Source of the DNA: Bacteroidia bacterium
Lineage (GTDB): Bacteria > Bacteroidota > Bacteroidia > Chitinophagales > Saprospiraceae
NCBI GenBank assembly: GCA_030431945.1
Contig: JAUIIF010000132.1
Coordinates: 1 to 9,479, forward strand
Direction: 5' to 3'
Length of the DNA: 9,479 nucleotides
Position numbers and translations under genes: made by a program. Below, piece by piece: positions 1 to 6,491 of this stretch. Within the stretch, counting starts at the first letter, position 1. Every line of letters begins with the position of its first letter. Below the pieces are notes generated by a model that saw only the letters and a list, made by a program, of their open reading frames with translations, was not told the origin of the DNA and ran no database searches.

Positions 1-2
1 GT

Positions 3-917
3 GCACAAACGGGCACTGGAAAAACGGCTGCTTTCCTTTTGCCACTCATTGATCGTCAGACGCGTGGTGAGTTGCCTTCTGATTCAGTCCATACCTTGAT
101 TATTGTGCCTACGAGGGAGCTGGCGCTGCAAATCGAGGAAGAATTTAAAATTCTTTCGAAGGGCACCACCTTTACGTCTATTTGCCTGATTGGTGGCCGG
201 AACATTAATACGGACATCCAACGCCTGAAGCGGGATTATGACCTCGTCGTCGCAACCCCGGGTCGCCTTAAGGATCTGCATGGTCAGGGCAAGATTGACC
301 TGAAGGAAGCCTCCGTACTCATCCTCGATGAGTTTGACCGGATGCTCGACATGGGCTTCCAGAAGGACGTCACCTTCCTGGCGGACCAAATGGGCGAACG
401 CGACCAGACCCTGCTCTTTTCCGCTACCCTGGATAAAACGCAGCAGCAACTCATTGATCGCTTCCTGACCAATCCGGTTACCGTTGCGGTGAGCAGCGGC
501 GAAGCCAGTGCTGAACACATCAACCAAACCGTTCGCTACGTGGATGGCGATGAGCGCTTCGACGTGCTCGTTGAATTGATGAAAGAGCCGGAACTCAAAC
601 GGGTGCTGGTTTTTGCAGAAACCAAGCACCGGGTAAAAAAGATTACCAAAAAACTGAATCAGGCGGGCATCAAGGCCGACGAAATTCACGGTAACAAAAG
701 CCAGAATTACCGCCAGAAAGCCCTGAATGCTTTCAAGGCCGGTAAGATCAAGGCGCTTTGTGCCACGGACGTTGCCGCTCGCGGTCTTGACATCGATGAC
801 ATCACCCACGTCATTAATTTCGAGGCACCAACTGACTACGATGTCTACATCCACCGCGTCGGCCGTACCGGCCGCGCCGGCAAAACCGGCGAAGCAATTA
901 CGTTCGTAGACAAGTAA
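3..917 (+). CDS. DEAD-box ATP-dependent RNA helicase, C-terminal part (5' end outside window)
   Basis: An RNA helicase that unwinds or remodels RNA duplexes using ATP, acting in the cytoplasm in ribosome assembly or RNA decay. The reading frame is open from base 3, so the gene starts upstream; 304 residues are visible. Counting from base 3, the motifs run in family order: Walker A AQTGTGKT (1-8), Ia PTRELALQ (36-43), TPGRL, motif II as DEFD (109-112) instead of DEAD, SAT (140-142), motif V ATDVAARGLDI (from 254) and motif VI HRVGRTGR (284-291). Both RecA-like domains are therefore present except the N-terminal Q-motif region. The protein stops 13 residues after motif VI (GEAITFVDK), whereas RhlE-type relatives usually continue with a helix and a basic tail. 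The other forward frames after the stop show no continuation. RhlE-like is the closest subgroup by style, but the exact paralogue cannot be fixed from this fragment. Confidence 0.95.
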   Translation, partial: AQTGTGKTAAFLLPLIDRQTRGELPSDSVHTLIIVPTRELALQIEEEFKILSKGTTFTSICLIGGRNINTDIQRLKRDYDLVVATPGRLKDLHGQGKIDLKEASVLILDEFDRMLDMGFQKDVTFLADQMGERDQTLLFSATLDKTQQQLIDRFLTNPVTVAVSSGEASAEHINQTVRYVDGDERFDVLVELMKEPELKRVLVFAETKHRVKKITKKLNQAGIKADEIHGNKSQNYRQKALNAFKAGKIKALCATDVAARGLDIDDITHVINFEAPTDYDVYIHRVGRTGRAGKTGEAITFVDK

Positions 918-928
918 CTGCTTACGGT

Positions 929-984
929 GTAAACAGAAAGACCCCTCCTCCGGCAACCGCCAGGGGAGGGGTTTGTCTGTTTAC
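929..984. terminator. Long inverted repeat, probable bidirectional terminator
   Basis: The arms at 929-948 and 965-984 are complementary over 20 positions except one mismatch and one G:T pair. The GC-rich core (acccctcc / ggaggggt) sits next to the loop, and a small CGG-CAA-CCG hairpin can form inside the loop. It begins 11 bases after the helicase stop and lies between two convergent genes, as expected for a terminator serving both strands. The outer arms (gtaaacag / ctgtttac) give a T-rich tail on each strand rather than a pure T-run, so termination is inferred from position and structure. Confidence 0.65.
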
Positions 985-1097
985 GGGGCAGGGCTTGCTC
1001 ATGGTTTCCGTTGTCATTTACTTCGCGCCGGTAATGCTGGTAATCCCTGAGCCGATGGGGCGCAGGTTCCGCTGCCAACGGTGGGAGAAGTGGAAGA

Positions 1098-1673
1098 TCA
1101 ATCTTCTACTTCTGCCTGCGTGAAGGTGCCGGCCTGGACTTTATTGATGTAGTCCCAAAAAGCCGCTACCGTTACGATTTTCCAGTCGCCGTCAACTTTT
1201 TCCATCAGTCTTAACTCCTGACTGATCTGGTACGTTTTCTCCTCATCATCGCTATTGTACTGTTCCCAGGTCAGGTGGGCGACTTTATCGCCGTAGAACC
1301 GGGTGCGCAGGTTCAGCCTTTCCACTTTCGGGTGGCCAAGGGTGCCACCCAGGGTAACCGGGTTTTCTTTGATGTAATTGCCAATCCGGCGATCTACCTC
1401 ACTCCAGCCTACTTTGGCGTCATAGGTGCCGTCAGTATTGTTCCAGGCCTGAAAGGCGTAGTCTTCGTTGATCCAGTGTTCCTTCCAGCAATCATAGTCG
1501 CGGGCGAAGAAACAGGCGGTTTCGTCCTCAATCACTTCCATGATTGCGGCCAGTTCAGCGTCTTCGTCAAATGAAGCGGTGACGCTTAGTTCTCCGGCAC
1601 TGGTTTTGGTGTCCTGGCAGGAGGTCAGGCACAGGCAACAAAAGAGGGGGAGTAAATAAAATAATCTTCTCAT
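1098..1673 (-). CDS. Putative lipoprotein with NTF2-like/SnoaL-type domain
   Basis: A 191-residue protein predicted to be exported and lipid-anchored. Residues 1-19 form a lipoprotein signal: MRR, a hydrophobic stretch and the lipobox LTSC, with Cys19 as the lipidated residue. The rest (about 36-183) resembles the NTF2-like/SnoaL/DUF4440 fold: an N-terminal helix with acidic and aromatic residues (EDETACFFARDYDCWKEHW), then a W/Y-rich part with GTYDAKVGW, then strands ending WKIVTVAAFWDYI. Such domains are small cone-shaped alpha+beta barrels that act as enzymes or ligand binders; no catalytic residues or substrate can be assigned here. It is convergent with the upstream helicase and divergent from leuS, so it is probably monocistronic. 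The ATG at 1673 is chosen because the signal peptide begins exactly there. The family assignment rests on pattern, not on a search. Confidence 0.85.
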   Translation of the reverse strand: MRRLFYLLPLFCCLCLTSCQDTKTSAGELSVTASFDEDAELAAIMEVIEDETACFFARDYDCWKEHWINEDYAFQAWNNTDGTYDAKVGWSEVDRRIGNYIKENPVTLGGTLGHPKVERLNLRTRFYGDKVAHLTWEQYNSDDEEKTYQISQELRLMEKVDGDWKIVTVAAFWDYINKVQAGTFTQAEVED

Positions 1674-1712
1674 GGTACTGGATTTATTTTATTACGGAAA
1701 AGGGTTACAAGA

Positions 1713-1735
1713 ATTAACTTGTTTGAACAATTAAT
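1713..1735. promoter_or_regulatory. Operator-like palindrome upstream of the lipoprotein gene
   Basis: The sequence reads ATTAA-c-TTGTT-tg-AACAA-TTAAT: ten-base arms, perfectly complementary apart from one bulged C, around a two-base centre. It lies 40-62 bases upstream of the lipoprotein start, in the divergent region shared with leuS. No clear TAnnTTTG promoter element was found for the lipoprotein gene. The site could bind a dimeric regulator, but that is inference from symmetry and position only. Confidence 0.3.
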
Positions 1736-1763
1736 ATAGTGCTTACGGGGGACAAATGCAAAT

Positions 1764-1812
1764 GGACGCTTGCCGCAGGCCTGCTTTTCGGGCAAGCCTT
1801 GCACCTGCGTCC
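1764..1812. repeat. Nested inverted repeat in the lipoprotein/leuS intergenic region
   Basis: An outer pair, ggacgc (1764-1769) and gcgtcc (1807-1812), encloses GCTTGCC (1768-1774) paired with GGCAAGC (1791-1797). Between these lies the perfect palindrome gcaggcctgc (1776-1785). The region is GC-rich compared with the AT-rich sequence just before it. It lies upstream of the predicted leuS start site, so it is unlikely to be a leuS leader. It may be a REP-like dispersed element; its gcttgc/gcaagc ends recur in the hairpin at 8195-8244. Confidence 0.4.
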
Positions 1813-1864
1813 GCGCCCGCTAATCATTGCCCGAATTCGCAACCAAAAACCCCGCCAGTAACAT

Positions 1865-1872
1865 TACCTTTG
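1865..1872 (+). promoter_or_regulatory. Bacteroidota-type -7 promoter element of leuS
   Basis: TACCTTTG matches the primary sigma-factor consensus TAnnTTTG of Bacteroidota exactly and is followed by CACCC, a common context. It ends 21 bases before the leuS ATG, implying a very short leader. A good -33 TTTG at the usual distance is not visible; the nearest candidates, TTCG at 1836-1839 and TTG at 1827-1829, are too far upstream. No Shine-Dalgarno sequence precedes the start, as is usual in this phylum. Confidence 0.5.
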
Positions 1873-1893
1873 CACCCGCAAAGATGATACCCC

Positions 1894-4800
1894 ATGAAAT
1901 TCGACGTCAAGACCATTGACCAGAAGTGGCAGCAGTACTGGAAGGACCACAAGACTTACCGCACGACTAATGACACCACCAAGCCGAAATACTACGTACT
2001 GGATATGTTTCCGTACCCTTCGGGCGCGGGCCTGCACGTTGGTCACCCGCTGGGGTATATTGCCTCTGACATCGTTACGCGCGTAAAGCGGCAACAGGGC
2101 TACAACGTTTTGCACCCCATGGGATTTGACGCTTTCGGTTTGCCGGCGGAACAGTACGCCATTGACACCGGCGTTCACCCCAGCGTATCTACGGAGAAAA
2201 ACTGTCGCCGCTATAAAGAGCAAATGGAGGCACTGGCCCTTAGCTTTGACTGGGACCGGGCGGTTAATACCTCCGACCCTAAGTACTATAAATGGACCCA
2301 GTGGATCATCGGCCAGGTTTTTGAGCACTGGTACGACAACCAGGCGGGCAAAGCCCGCCCCATCCAGGAATTGCGGGACCACCTGGCCCAACGGGGTACG
2401 GAAGGGCTGGATGCGGCACAGTCAGCGCCCCTGGAGGTGACGGCCGCCGCCTGGGCCGGCATGACGGCTAAAGAGCAGTCGGAGGTGCTGATGAACTACC
2501 GGCTGGCCTTCCGGTCCGTAAGCTACGTCAACTGGTGTGAAGCCCTCGGTACGGTACTTGCCAACGACGAGGTAAAGGATGGCCGCAGTGAACGGGGGAA
2601 CCACCCCGTGGTGCAGAAGCCCATGCTGCAGTGGAGCCTGCGGATCACGGCCTACGCCGAACGCTTACTGGCTGGTCTGGATACCGTGGATTACTCGGAT
2701 GGCCTCAAGGCACAGCAGCGTAACTGGATTGGCCGGAGCACCGGCGCCCAGGCCTTCTTCGACATCGAAGGACGGGAAGAACCACTGGAGGTCTTTACCA
2801 CGCGGCCGGATACCATTTTCGGCGTCACCTTCATGGTTATTGCTCCGGAACACGAACTGGTCAGTGAACTGACCACACCGGCACAGGAAAAGGAAATTCA
2901 GGATTACCTCGCTTACGTGGGGAGCCGGAGCGAAATCGACCGCCAGCAGGAAACGAAAGTAACGGGTGCCTTTACGGGTGCTTATTGTATCAATCCGCTC
3001 AACGGTGCCCGGGTGCCGATTTACATTGCTGAATACGTCCTGAAAGATTACGGTACGGGGGCAATTATGGCCGTCCCCAGTGATGATGAACGGGACAAGC
3101 GCTTTGCCGAGAAATTCGGCATTGAGATCATTGACGTGATTGATAAGTCCGATTACCCCGGCGCTACGCTGAAGGATAAGGTGGGCAAGCTCATCAATTC
3201 CGACTTCCTCAACGGCATGGAGGTGCCCGAGGCCATCGTGGCCGCTACCGAAAAACTGACGGCCATGGGCCGCGGTGAACAACAGGTGAATTACCGGATC
3301 CGCGACCTGGTCTTCAGCCGGCAACGGTACTGGGGAGAACCCTGGCCGATCATCTATTCCGAAGACGGTGTGCCGCAACTGGTAGACACTGACAGCCTGC
3401 CGGTTACCTTGCCGCCCATGGAAGATTTCCGGGCCGTCTCCGGCATCAGTCCCCTGGAGCGGGCAACGGACTGGAATCAGACGCCGCAGGGCCGCCGGGA
3501 AACCGACACCATGCCCGCTACCGCGGGTTCCAACTGGTACTACCTGCGCTACATGGACCCGACGAATGACGAGGAGTTTGTCGCTAAAGACGTCGTTGAC
3601 TACTGGCAGGACGTAGACCTTTACGTGGGGGGGGCGGAGCACGCCGTGAGCCACATCCTCTACAGCCGCCTGATTCATAAATTCCTTTTTGACCTCGGCA
3701 AAGTGCCCACCCGGGAGCCTTACAAAAAATTGCTGAACCAGGGAATGATCGGGGCACCGATCACGAGCATACACCTTGGAATCATGCTGAGTGATGACGG
3801 TCAGCGTCATCCCATTTGGGTAAGCAGTAGCCTTGCCGAAAATAGCCCGTTGGAAATTGAGGGGTTAGGAAAGGGACATTTGGTGCTGGATGAATCAACC
3901 TTGGAACGAAATGTTCCCTTGCGGATGGTTGAGGAGACCAGCGTGAATAATGAGCCGAGCTATCGGATATACAAAGACGCTATTAATGCAGCTCAGCAAG
4001 ATCAGGCGATGGATGCTGCTTACCTCAGAACGGTGTTGCAGCAAGGCAGTGCTTTTGCCTGGGAAACAGATAAAGATGGCAGGCAATTTATTGAATTGAG
4101 CTACCAGATGGGGAAAATGTCGAAACGTTACCACAACGTCATCAACCCTGACGACATCAGTGAACGGTACGGTACGGATTGCTTCCGGATGTATGAGATG
4201 TTCCTGGGCCCCATCGACCAGGCTAAGCCGTGGAGTGTCAGCGGCATTGACGGGGTATACCGCTTCCTGCGCCGCTTCTGGGGCATGTTTACCAACGAGC
4301 AGGACGAACTGCAAGTGACTGCTGCTGCGGCGACTAAAGAAGAAATGAAGACGCTGCATACACTGATCAAGAAGGTGACGGAGGATGTGGACAAGCTGAG
4401 CTTCAATACCTGCATCTCTGCCTTTATGGTGGCCACCAACGAGTTGATTAAAGGCAAGTGCCATAAGCGGGACGTGCTGGAACCCATGGTGCGGTTAATT
4501 GCTCCGTTTGCGCCGCACCTTGCGGAAGAGCTGTTTGCAGCCCTGGGGGGAGAGGGCAGTGTCCACCTGTCTCCGTGGCCGGAGGTAGAAGAAAAATGGC
4601 TGGTGGAAGATAGCTTCACCTATCCGATTGCCTTTAATGGAAAGACGAGGCTTACGCTGGACTTTCCCGCCGGAGCCTCCAAAGAGGAAATTGAAGCTGA
4701 AGCAAAGGATCACCCTGAAGTAGCTAAGCACCTGGAAGGCAAGACGATCCGTAAAGTGATCGTAGTGCCTAAGCGAATGGTTAATTTCGTAGTAGGGTAG
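1894..4800 (+). CDS. leuS: Leucyl-tRNA synthetase (class Ia)
   Basis: A cytoplasmic enzyme that charges tRNA-Leu with leucine using ATP and hydrolyses mischarged tRNA. It has 968 residues; the E. coli enzyme has about 860. The HIGH-type signature is HVGH (48-51) after FPYPSGAGL. A segment starting QAGKARPIQELRDHL (about 149-200) inside the first catalytic part is one I associate with Bacteroidota LeuRS. The CP1 editing domain shows the T-rich motif TTRPDT (302-307) and, in MAVPSDDERD (392-401), the universal editing aspartate at 398; the residue before it is Asp rather than the usual His. The catalytic core resumes with SRQRYWGEP (475-483). The KMSKS loop is KMSKR (741-745), followed by the anticodon-binding helical domain and a C-terminal domain ending KRMVNFVVG. 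Residues about 620-735 are unlike what I remember of the family and are encoded by AT-richer DNA. The start fits the family N-terminus (MKFDVKTIDQKWQQYW); an ATG at 1884 is out of frame. Confidence 0.98.
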   Translation: MKFDVKTIDQKWQQYWKDHKTYRTTNDTTKPKYYVLDMFPYPSGAGLHVGHPLGYIASDIVTRVKRQQGYNVLHPMGFDAFGLPAEQYAIDTGVHPSVSTEKNCRRYKEQMEALALSFDWDRAVNTSDPKYYKWTQWIIGQVFEHWYDNQAGKARPIQELRDHLAQRGTEGLDAAQSAPLEVTAAAWAGMTAKEQSEVLMNYRLAFRSVSYVNWCEALGTVLANDEVKDGRSERGNHPVVQKPMLQWSLRITAYAERLLAGLDTVDYSDGLKAQQRNWIGRSTGAQAFFDIEGREEPLEVFTTRPDTIFGVTFMVIAPEHELVSELTTPAQEKEIQDYLAYVGSRSEIDRQQETKVTGAFTGAYCINPLNGARVPIYIAEYVLKDYGTGAIMAVPSDDERDKRFAEKFGIEIIDVIDKSDYPGATLKDKVGKLINSDFLNGMEVPEAIVAATEKLTAMGRGEQQVNYRIRDLVFSRQRYWGEPWPIIYSEDGVPQLVDTDSLPVTLPPMEDFRAVSGISPLERATDWNQTPQGRRETDTMPATAGSNWYYLRYMDPTNDEEFVAKDVVDYWQDVDLYVGGAEHAVSHILYSRLIHKFLFDLGKVPTREPYKKLLNQGMIGAPITSIHLGIMLSDDGQRHPIWVSSSLAENSPLEIEGLGKGHLVLDESTLERNVPLRMVEETSVNNEPSYRIYKDAINAAQQDQAMDAAYLRTVLQQGSAFAWETDKDGRQFIELSYQMGKMSKRYHNVINPDDISERYGTDCFRMYEMFLGPIDQAKPWSVSGIDGVYRFLRRFWGMFTNEQDELQVTAAAATKEEMKTLHTLIKKVTEDVDKLSFNTCISAFMVATNELIKGKCHKRDVLEPMVRLIAPFAPHLAEELFAALGGEGSVHLSPWPEVEEKWLVEDSFTYPIAFNGKTRLTLDFPAGASKEEIEAEAKDHPEVAKHLEGKTIRKVIVVPKRMVNFVVG

Positions 4801-4826
4801 TCTTTACCTTCCCTTGCGCACCGAAG

Positions 4827-4852
4827 GCAGTTTACTGCGGGCCGCTTTTTTT
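4827..4852 (+). terminator. Probable terminator after leuS
   Basis: A small hairpin, gcagt (4827-4831) with actgc (4834-4838), merges into a GC-rich stretch gcgggccgc (4837-4845) followed by seven Ts (4846-4852). It lies 27 bases after the leuS stop and just before the end of a convergent gene. The GC-rich block followed by a T-run fits Rho-independent termination for leuS, but the hairpin is short, so the call is moderate. Confidence 0.5.
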
Positions 4853-4867
4853 AGCGAAAGGGCGGGT

Positions 4868-6319
4868 TCAGGTATGTCCGACGGACTCGCTCTCATTCAG
4901 CTTTTTGAGGAGCCATTCGTATTCCATGATGGCTCCGGAGGTGCCGGTTATTTTTTCTTTAAGTGCCCTGATGTTCCGCTCGTATACCCGCTGGCTGTAG
5001 CGATTACGCGTTTCCCGTAAGCTGACCAGGGATTTGGTAAAGCGGATAAAGCGGTTCCCGGATTTACGAAACTTGGTGGCTTCCCGTGACCGGATCAGGT
5101 AAAGCCTCAGGCTTTCCAGGCTGGACTCCACCAGTTGGTACTGCCCCAGCTCGTAGTAGGCAATGATCTGGTAAAGCCGGCTGCGCAACTGGTAGAAGAA
5201 ATTGGTGAACCTGACCCTCCCCAGCCGGCTCAGGGCCTCCTGGTACTGACCTTTGAACAAAGATATTTTGGCCAGGCTGAATGCGTAAGCGTTTTCGCGC
5301 GCTTCCGGGAGTAAGTTTTTTCTGAAATTTTCCGTGAAATTCTCCGCCCATTCGAAATCACCCAGCAGGCAGGCCAGCGAAATGATGTTGCTGTAGGTAA
5401 TCTGGTAAATCAAGCCGTTTTCCAGAACCATACCACTTGCCGTTGCCTGTTTATAAATGTTGAACATTTCCCGACGATAGCTGAGGTCGTTCTGGTTTAT
5501 TTTCTTGGCACAGTAATTAAGTAAATGGCGGTAGATGTCGCGTTGGTCCGATTCCGGCAGACGGGAGGTATGCTGTATGAGCAGTTTCTTGAGGGTGAAA
5601 TAGTGCAGTGGTTCCTCCGGATAGAGAATGGTGAGCAGGCACTTCCGGTAAAGACTGATCAGGGGAGGCTCGTCGGAGCTGCTTCGCTCAATTTGATGCT
5701 GGAGGTCGGTCGGAAAGGCTGCCCGGCTTTCTCCTACCTCGGTCAGGGCCATCAGTTCGCAGCTTTTTTCCAGTTTGATGGCCTGGTACCAGTTGTCCAG
5801 CGAATGAAGTACCTGCTGCAGGCTTTGGTCGGATAGCCGCCGCTCCTCCTGGCGTAAGATTTTGTGCTTGAGCAGGTTAAGCTGGTAGGTGTTGAGCAGT
5901 TGCTGGCTTCCCCAGGCTCCGGGCGCAGCCTGATCGTAGTTCGTTTTCTTCAGCTCGGCGTTCACCAATTTAGTCAGTTGACGCTGGTGTGCAGCTTGTA
6001 GCATCAGAATATCCTCCTGCCCCGAAGCCTCCAGGCCCAGCTGGGTAAGGAAGCCGCGCAGCAGCTTCATCAGGTAACTCATCACGTTACTGATTTTGGC
6101 TTCATCGTAGGGGGAAGACGGATAGAGGGCGGTATAAAGAGATGCCTTGGTCAGGGTATCCCACGCCGCAGGTTGCTCAAGCAGTAGTTGGGCGAGGGCG
6201 CAGGTGCAGGGGTGGGTATTAAAAAAAGGCGAACGGACGTAGTCGAGGAAACGTTGTCGCTCCCGGGCGCTAAGGCCCCGCAGGTTATGGATCAGTTTAC
6301 TGCTGTTGATGCTTTTCAC
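4868..6319 (-). CDS. Uncharacterised all-helical protein with TPR-like repeats
   Basis: A 483-residue protein of unknown function. It has no signal peptide or membrane segment, so it is probably cytoplasmic. The N-terminus (LSARERQRFLDYVRSPFFN, residues 16-34) is distinctive, and I recall similar S-P-[FY]-F-N openings in uncharacterised Saprospiria proteins. The middle is rich in Leu, Gln, Lys and Glu and looks helical. Residues 313-405 contain three TPR-like helical hairpins: ISLACLLGDFEWAENF, SLAKISLFKGQYQEAL and YQIIAYYELGQYQLVE. The C-terminus is strongly basic (about 406-456), then acidic. TPR-like arrays usually bind other proteins, so a scaffold or regulatory role is possible; no catalytic motif is visible. 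The start is GTG at 6319: in-frame stops TAA and TAG lie only two to three codons upstream, and no other start precedes the conserved opening. It is convergent with leuS and divergent from the secreted repeat protein. Confidence 0.85.
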   Translation of the reverse strand: MKSINSSKLIHNLRGLSARERQRFLDYVRSPFFNTHPCTCALAQLLLEQPAAWDTLTKASLYTALYPSSPYDEAKISNVMSYLMKLLRGFLTQLGLEASGQEDILMLQAAHQRQLTKLVNAELKKTNYDQAAPGAWGSQQLLNTYQLNLLKHKILRQEERRLSDQSLQQVLHSLDNWYQAIKLEKSCELMALTEVGESRAAFPTDLQHQIERSSSDEPPLISLYRKCLLTILYPEEPLHYFTLKKLLIQHTSRLPESDQRDIYRHLLNYCAKKINQNDLSYRREMFNIYKQATASGMVLENGLIYQITYSNIISLACLLGDFEWAENFTENFRKNLLPEARENAYAFSLAKISLFKGQYQEALSRLGRVRFTNFFYQLRSRLYQIIAYYELGQYQLVESSLESLRLYLIRSREATKFRKSGNRFIRFTKSLVSLRETRNRYSQRVYERNIRALKEKITGTSGAIMEYEWLLKKLNESESVGHT

Positions 6320-6340
6320 ACTCTATTATTTGAGTTTGTA

Positions 6341-6357
6341 AATTATTTTAAATAATT
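6341..6357. promoter_or_regulatory. AT-rich perfect palindrome upstream of the helical protein gene
   Basis: AATTATTT-T-AAATAATT has eight-base arms that are perfectly complementary around one central base, ending 22 bases from the GTG start of the minus-strand gene. It could be an operator or simply AT-rich promoter DNA. No clear TAnnTTTG element was found for that gene, so its promoter is unassigned. Confidence 0.25.
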
Positions 6358-6424
6358 GTATTTCAGTTGATTATGTGTTTTGTGTCGGGTTAAATTGCTC
6401 TAAAAATAGAAATAAATGTATTTT

Positions 6425-6452
6425 TTTGTGCCTGAGTATCTCCTTAATTTCG
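6425..6452 (+). promoter_or_regulatory. Possible promoter of the delta-60 repeat protein gene
   Basis: TTTG at 6425-6428 and TAATTTCG at 6445-6452 resemble the Bacteroidota -33 TTTG and -7 TAnnTTTG boxes; the -7 box has one mismatch. The gap of 16 bases is slightly shorter than the usual 17-23. It lies 40 bases upstream of the ATG at 6492. The -7 box overlaps the palindrome at 6449-6461. Confidence 0.3.
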
Positions 6453-6461
6453 TCAGACGAA
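6449..6461. promoter_or_regulatory. Operator-like palindrome overlapping the possible -7 box
   Basis: TTCGTC-A-GACGAA is a perfect six-base inverted repeat around a single A. It lies across the end of the predicted -7 element and the likely start site of the secreted-protein gene, where a repressor would act. Evidence is symmetry and position only. Confidence 0.25.
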
Positions 6462-6491
6462 TTCTACCGCTAGCCTCTAAATCAACTCCAA

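Noticed and set aside
84..956. Long minus-strand open frame opposite the helicase gene
   Set aside because: It is antisense to clear helicase motifs and its translation shows no recognisable domain; long antisense frames are common in GC-rich genes.
917..984. Frameshift truncating the helicase C-terminus
   Set aside because: I read the other frames past the stop and found no continuation of the second RecA-like domain, and the terminator-like repeat follows at once.
985..1097. Possible small gene or RNA between the inverted repeat and the lipoprotein stop
   Set aside because: No start with coding character, no promoter box and no clear extra structure was seen.
2665..3810. 381-residue minus-strand open frame inside leuS
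   Set aside because: It lies fully opposite conserved LeuRS coding sequence and has no recognisable features; judged a shadow frame.
3740..4110. Possible intein or mobile insertion in leuS
   Set aside because: No intein splice motifs (starting Cys/Ser, terminal His-Asn), no flanking repeats, and too short for an intein with an endonuclease.
3895..4619. Minus-strand open frames opposite the AT-richer leuS segment
   Set aside because: Considered as an inserted gene explaining the odd composition, but the leuS frame is continuous through it and the antisense proteins show no domain.
4814..5020. Small plus-strand open frame after leuS
   Set aside because: It runs through the terminator-like region and opposite the helical protein's C-terminus; no signal, domain or promoter supports it.
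6320..6491. Possible tRNA or small RNA in the AT-rich divergent region
   Set aside because: No cloverleaf pattern and no GC-rich stem typical of structured RNA; only short palindromes were found.
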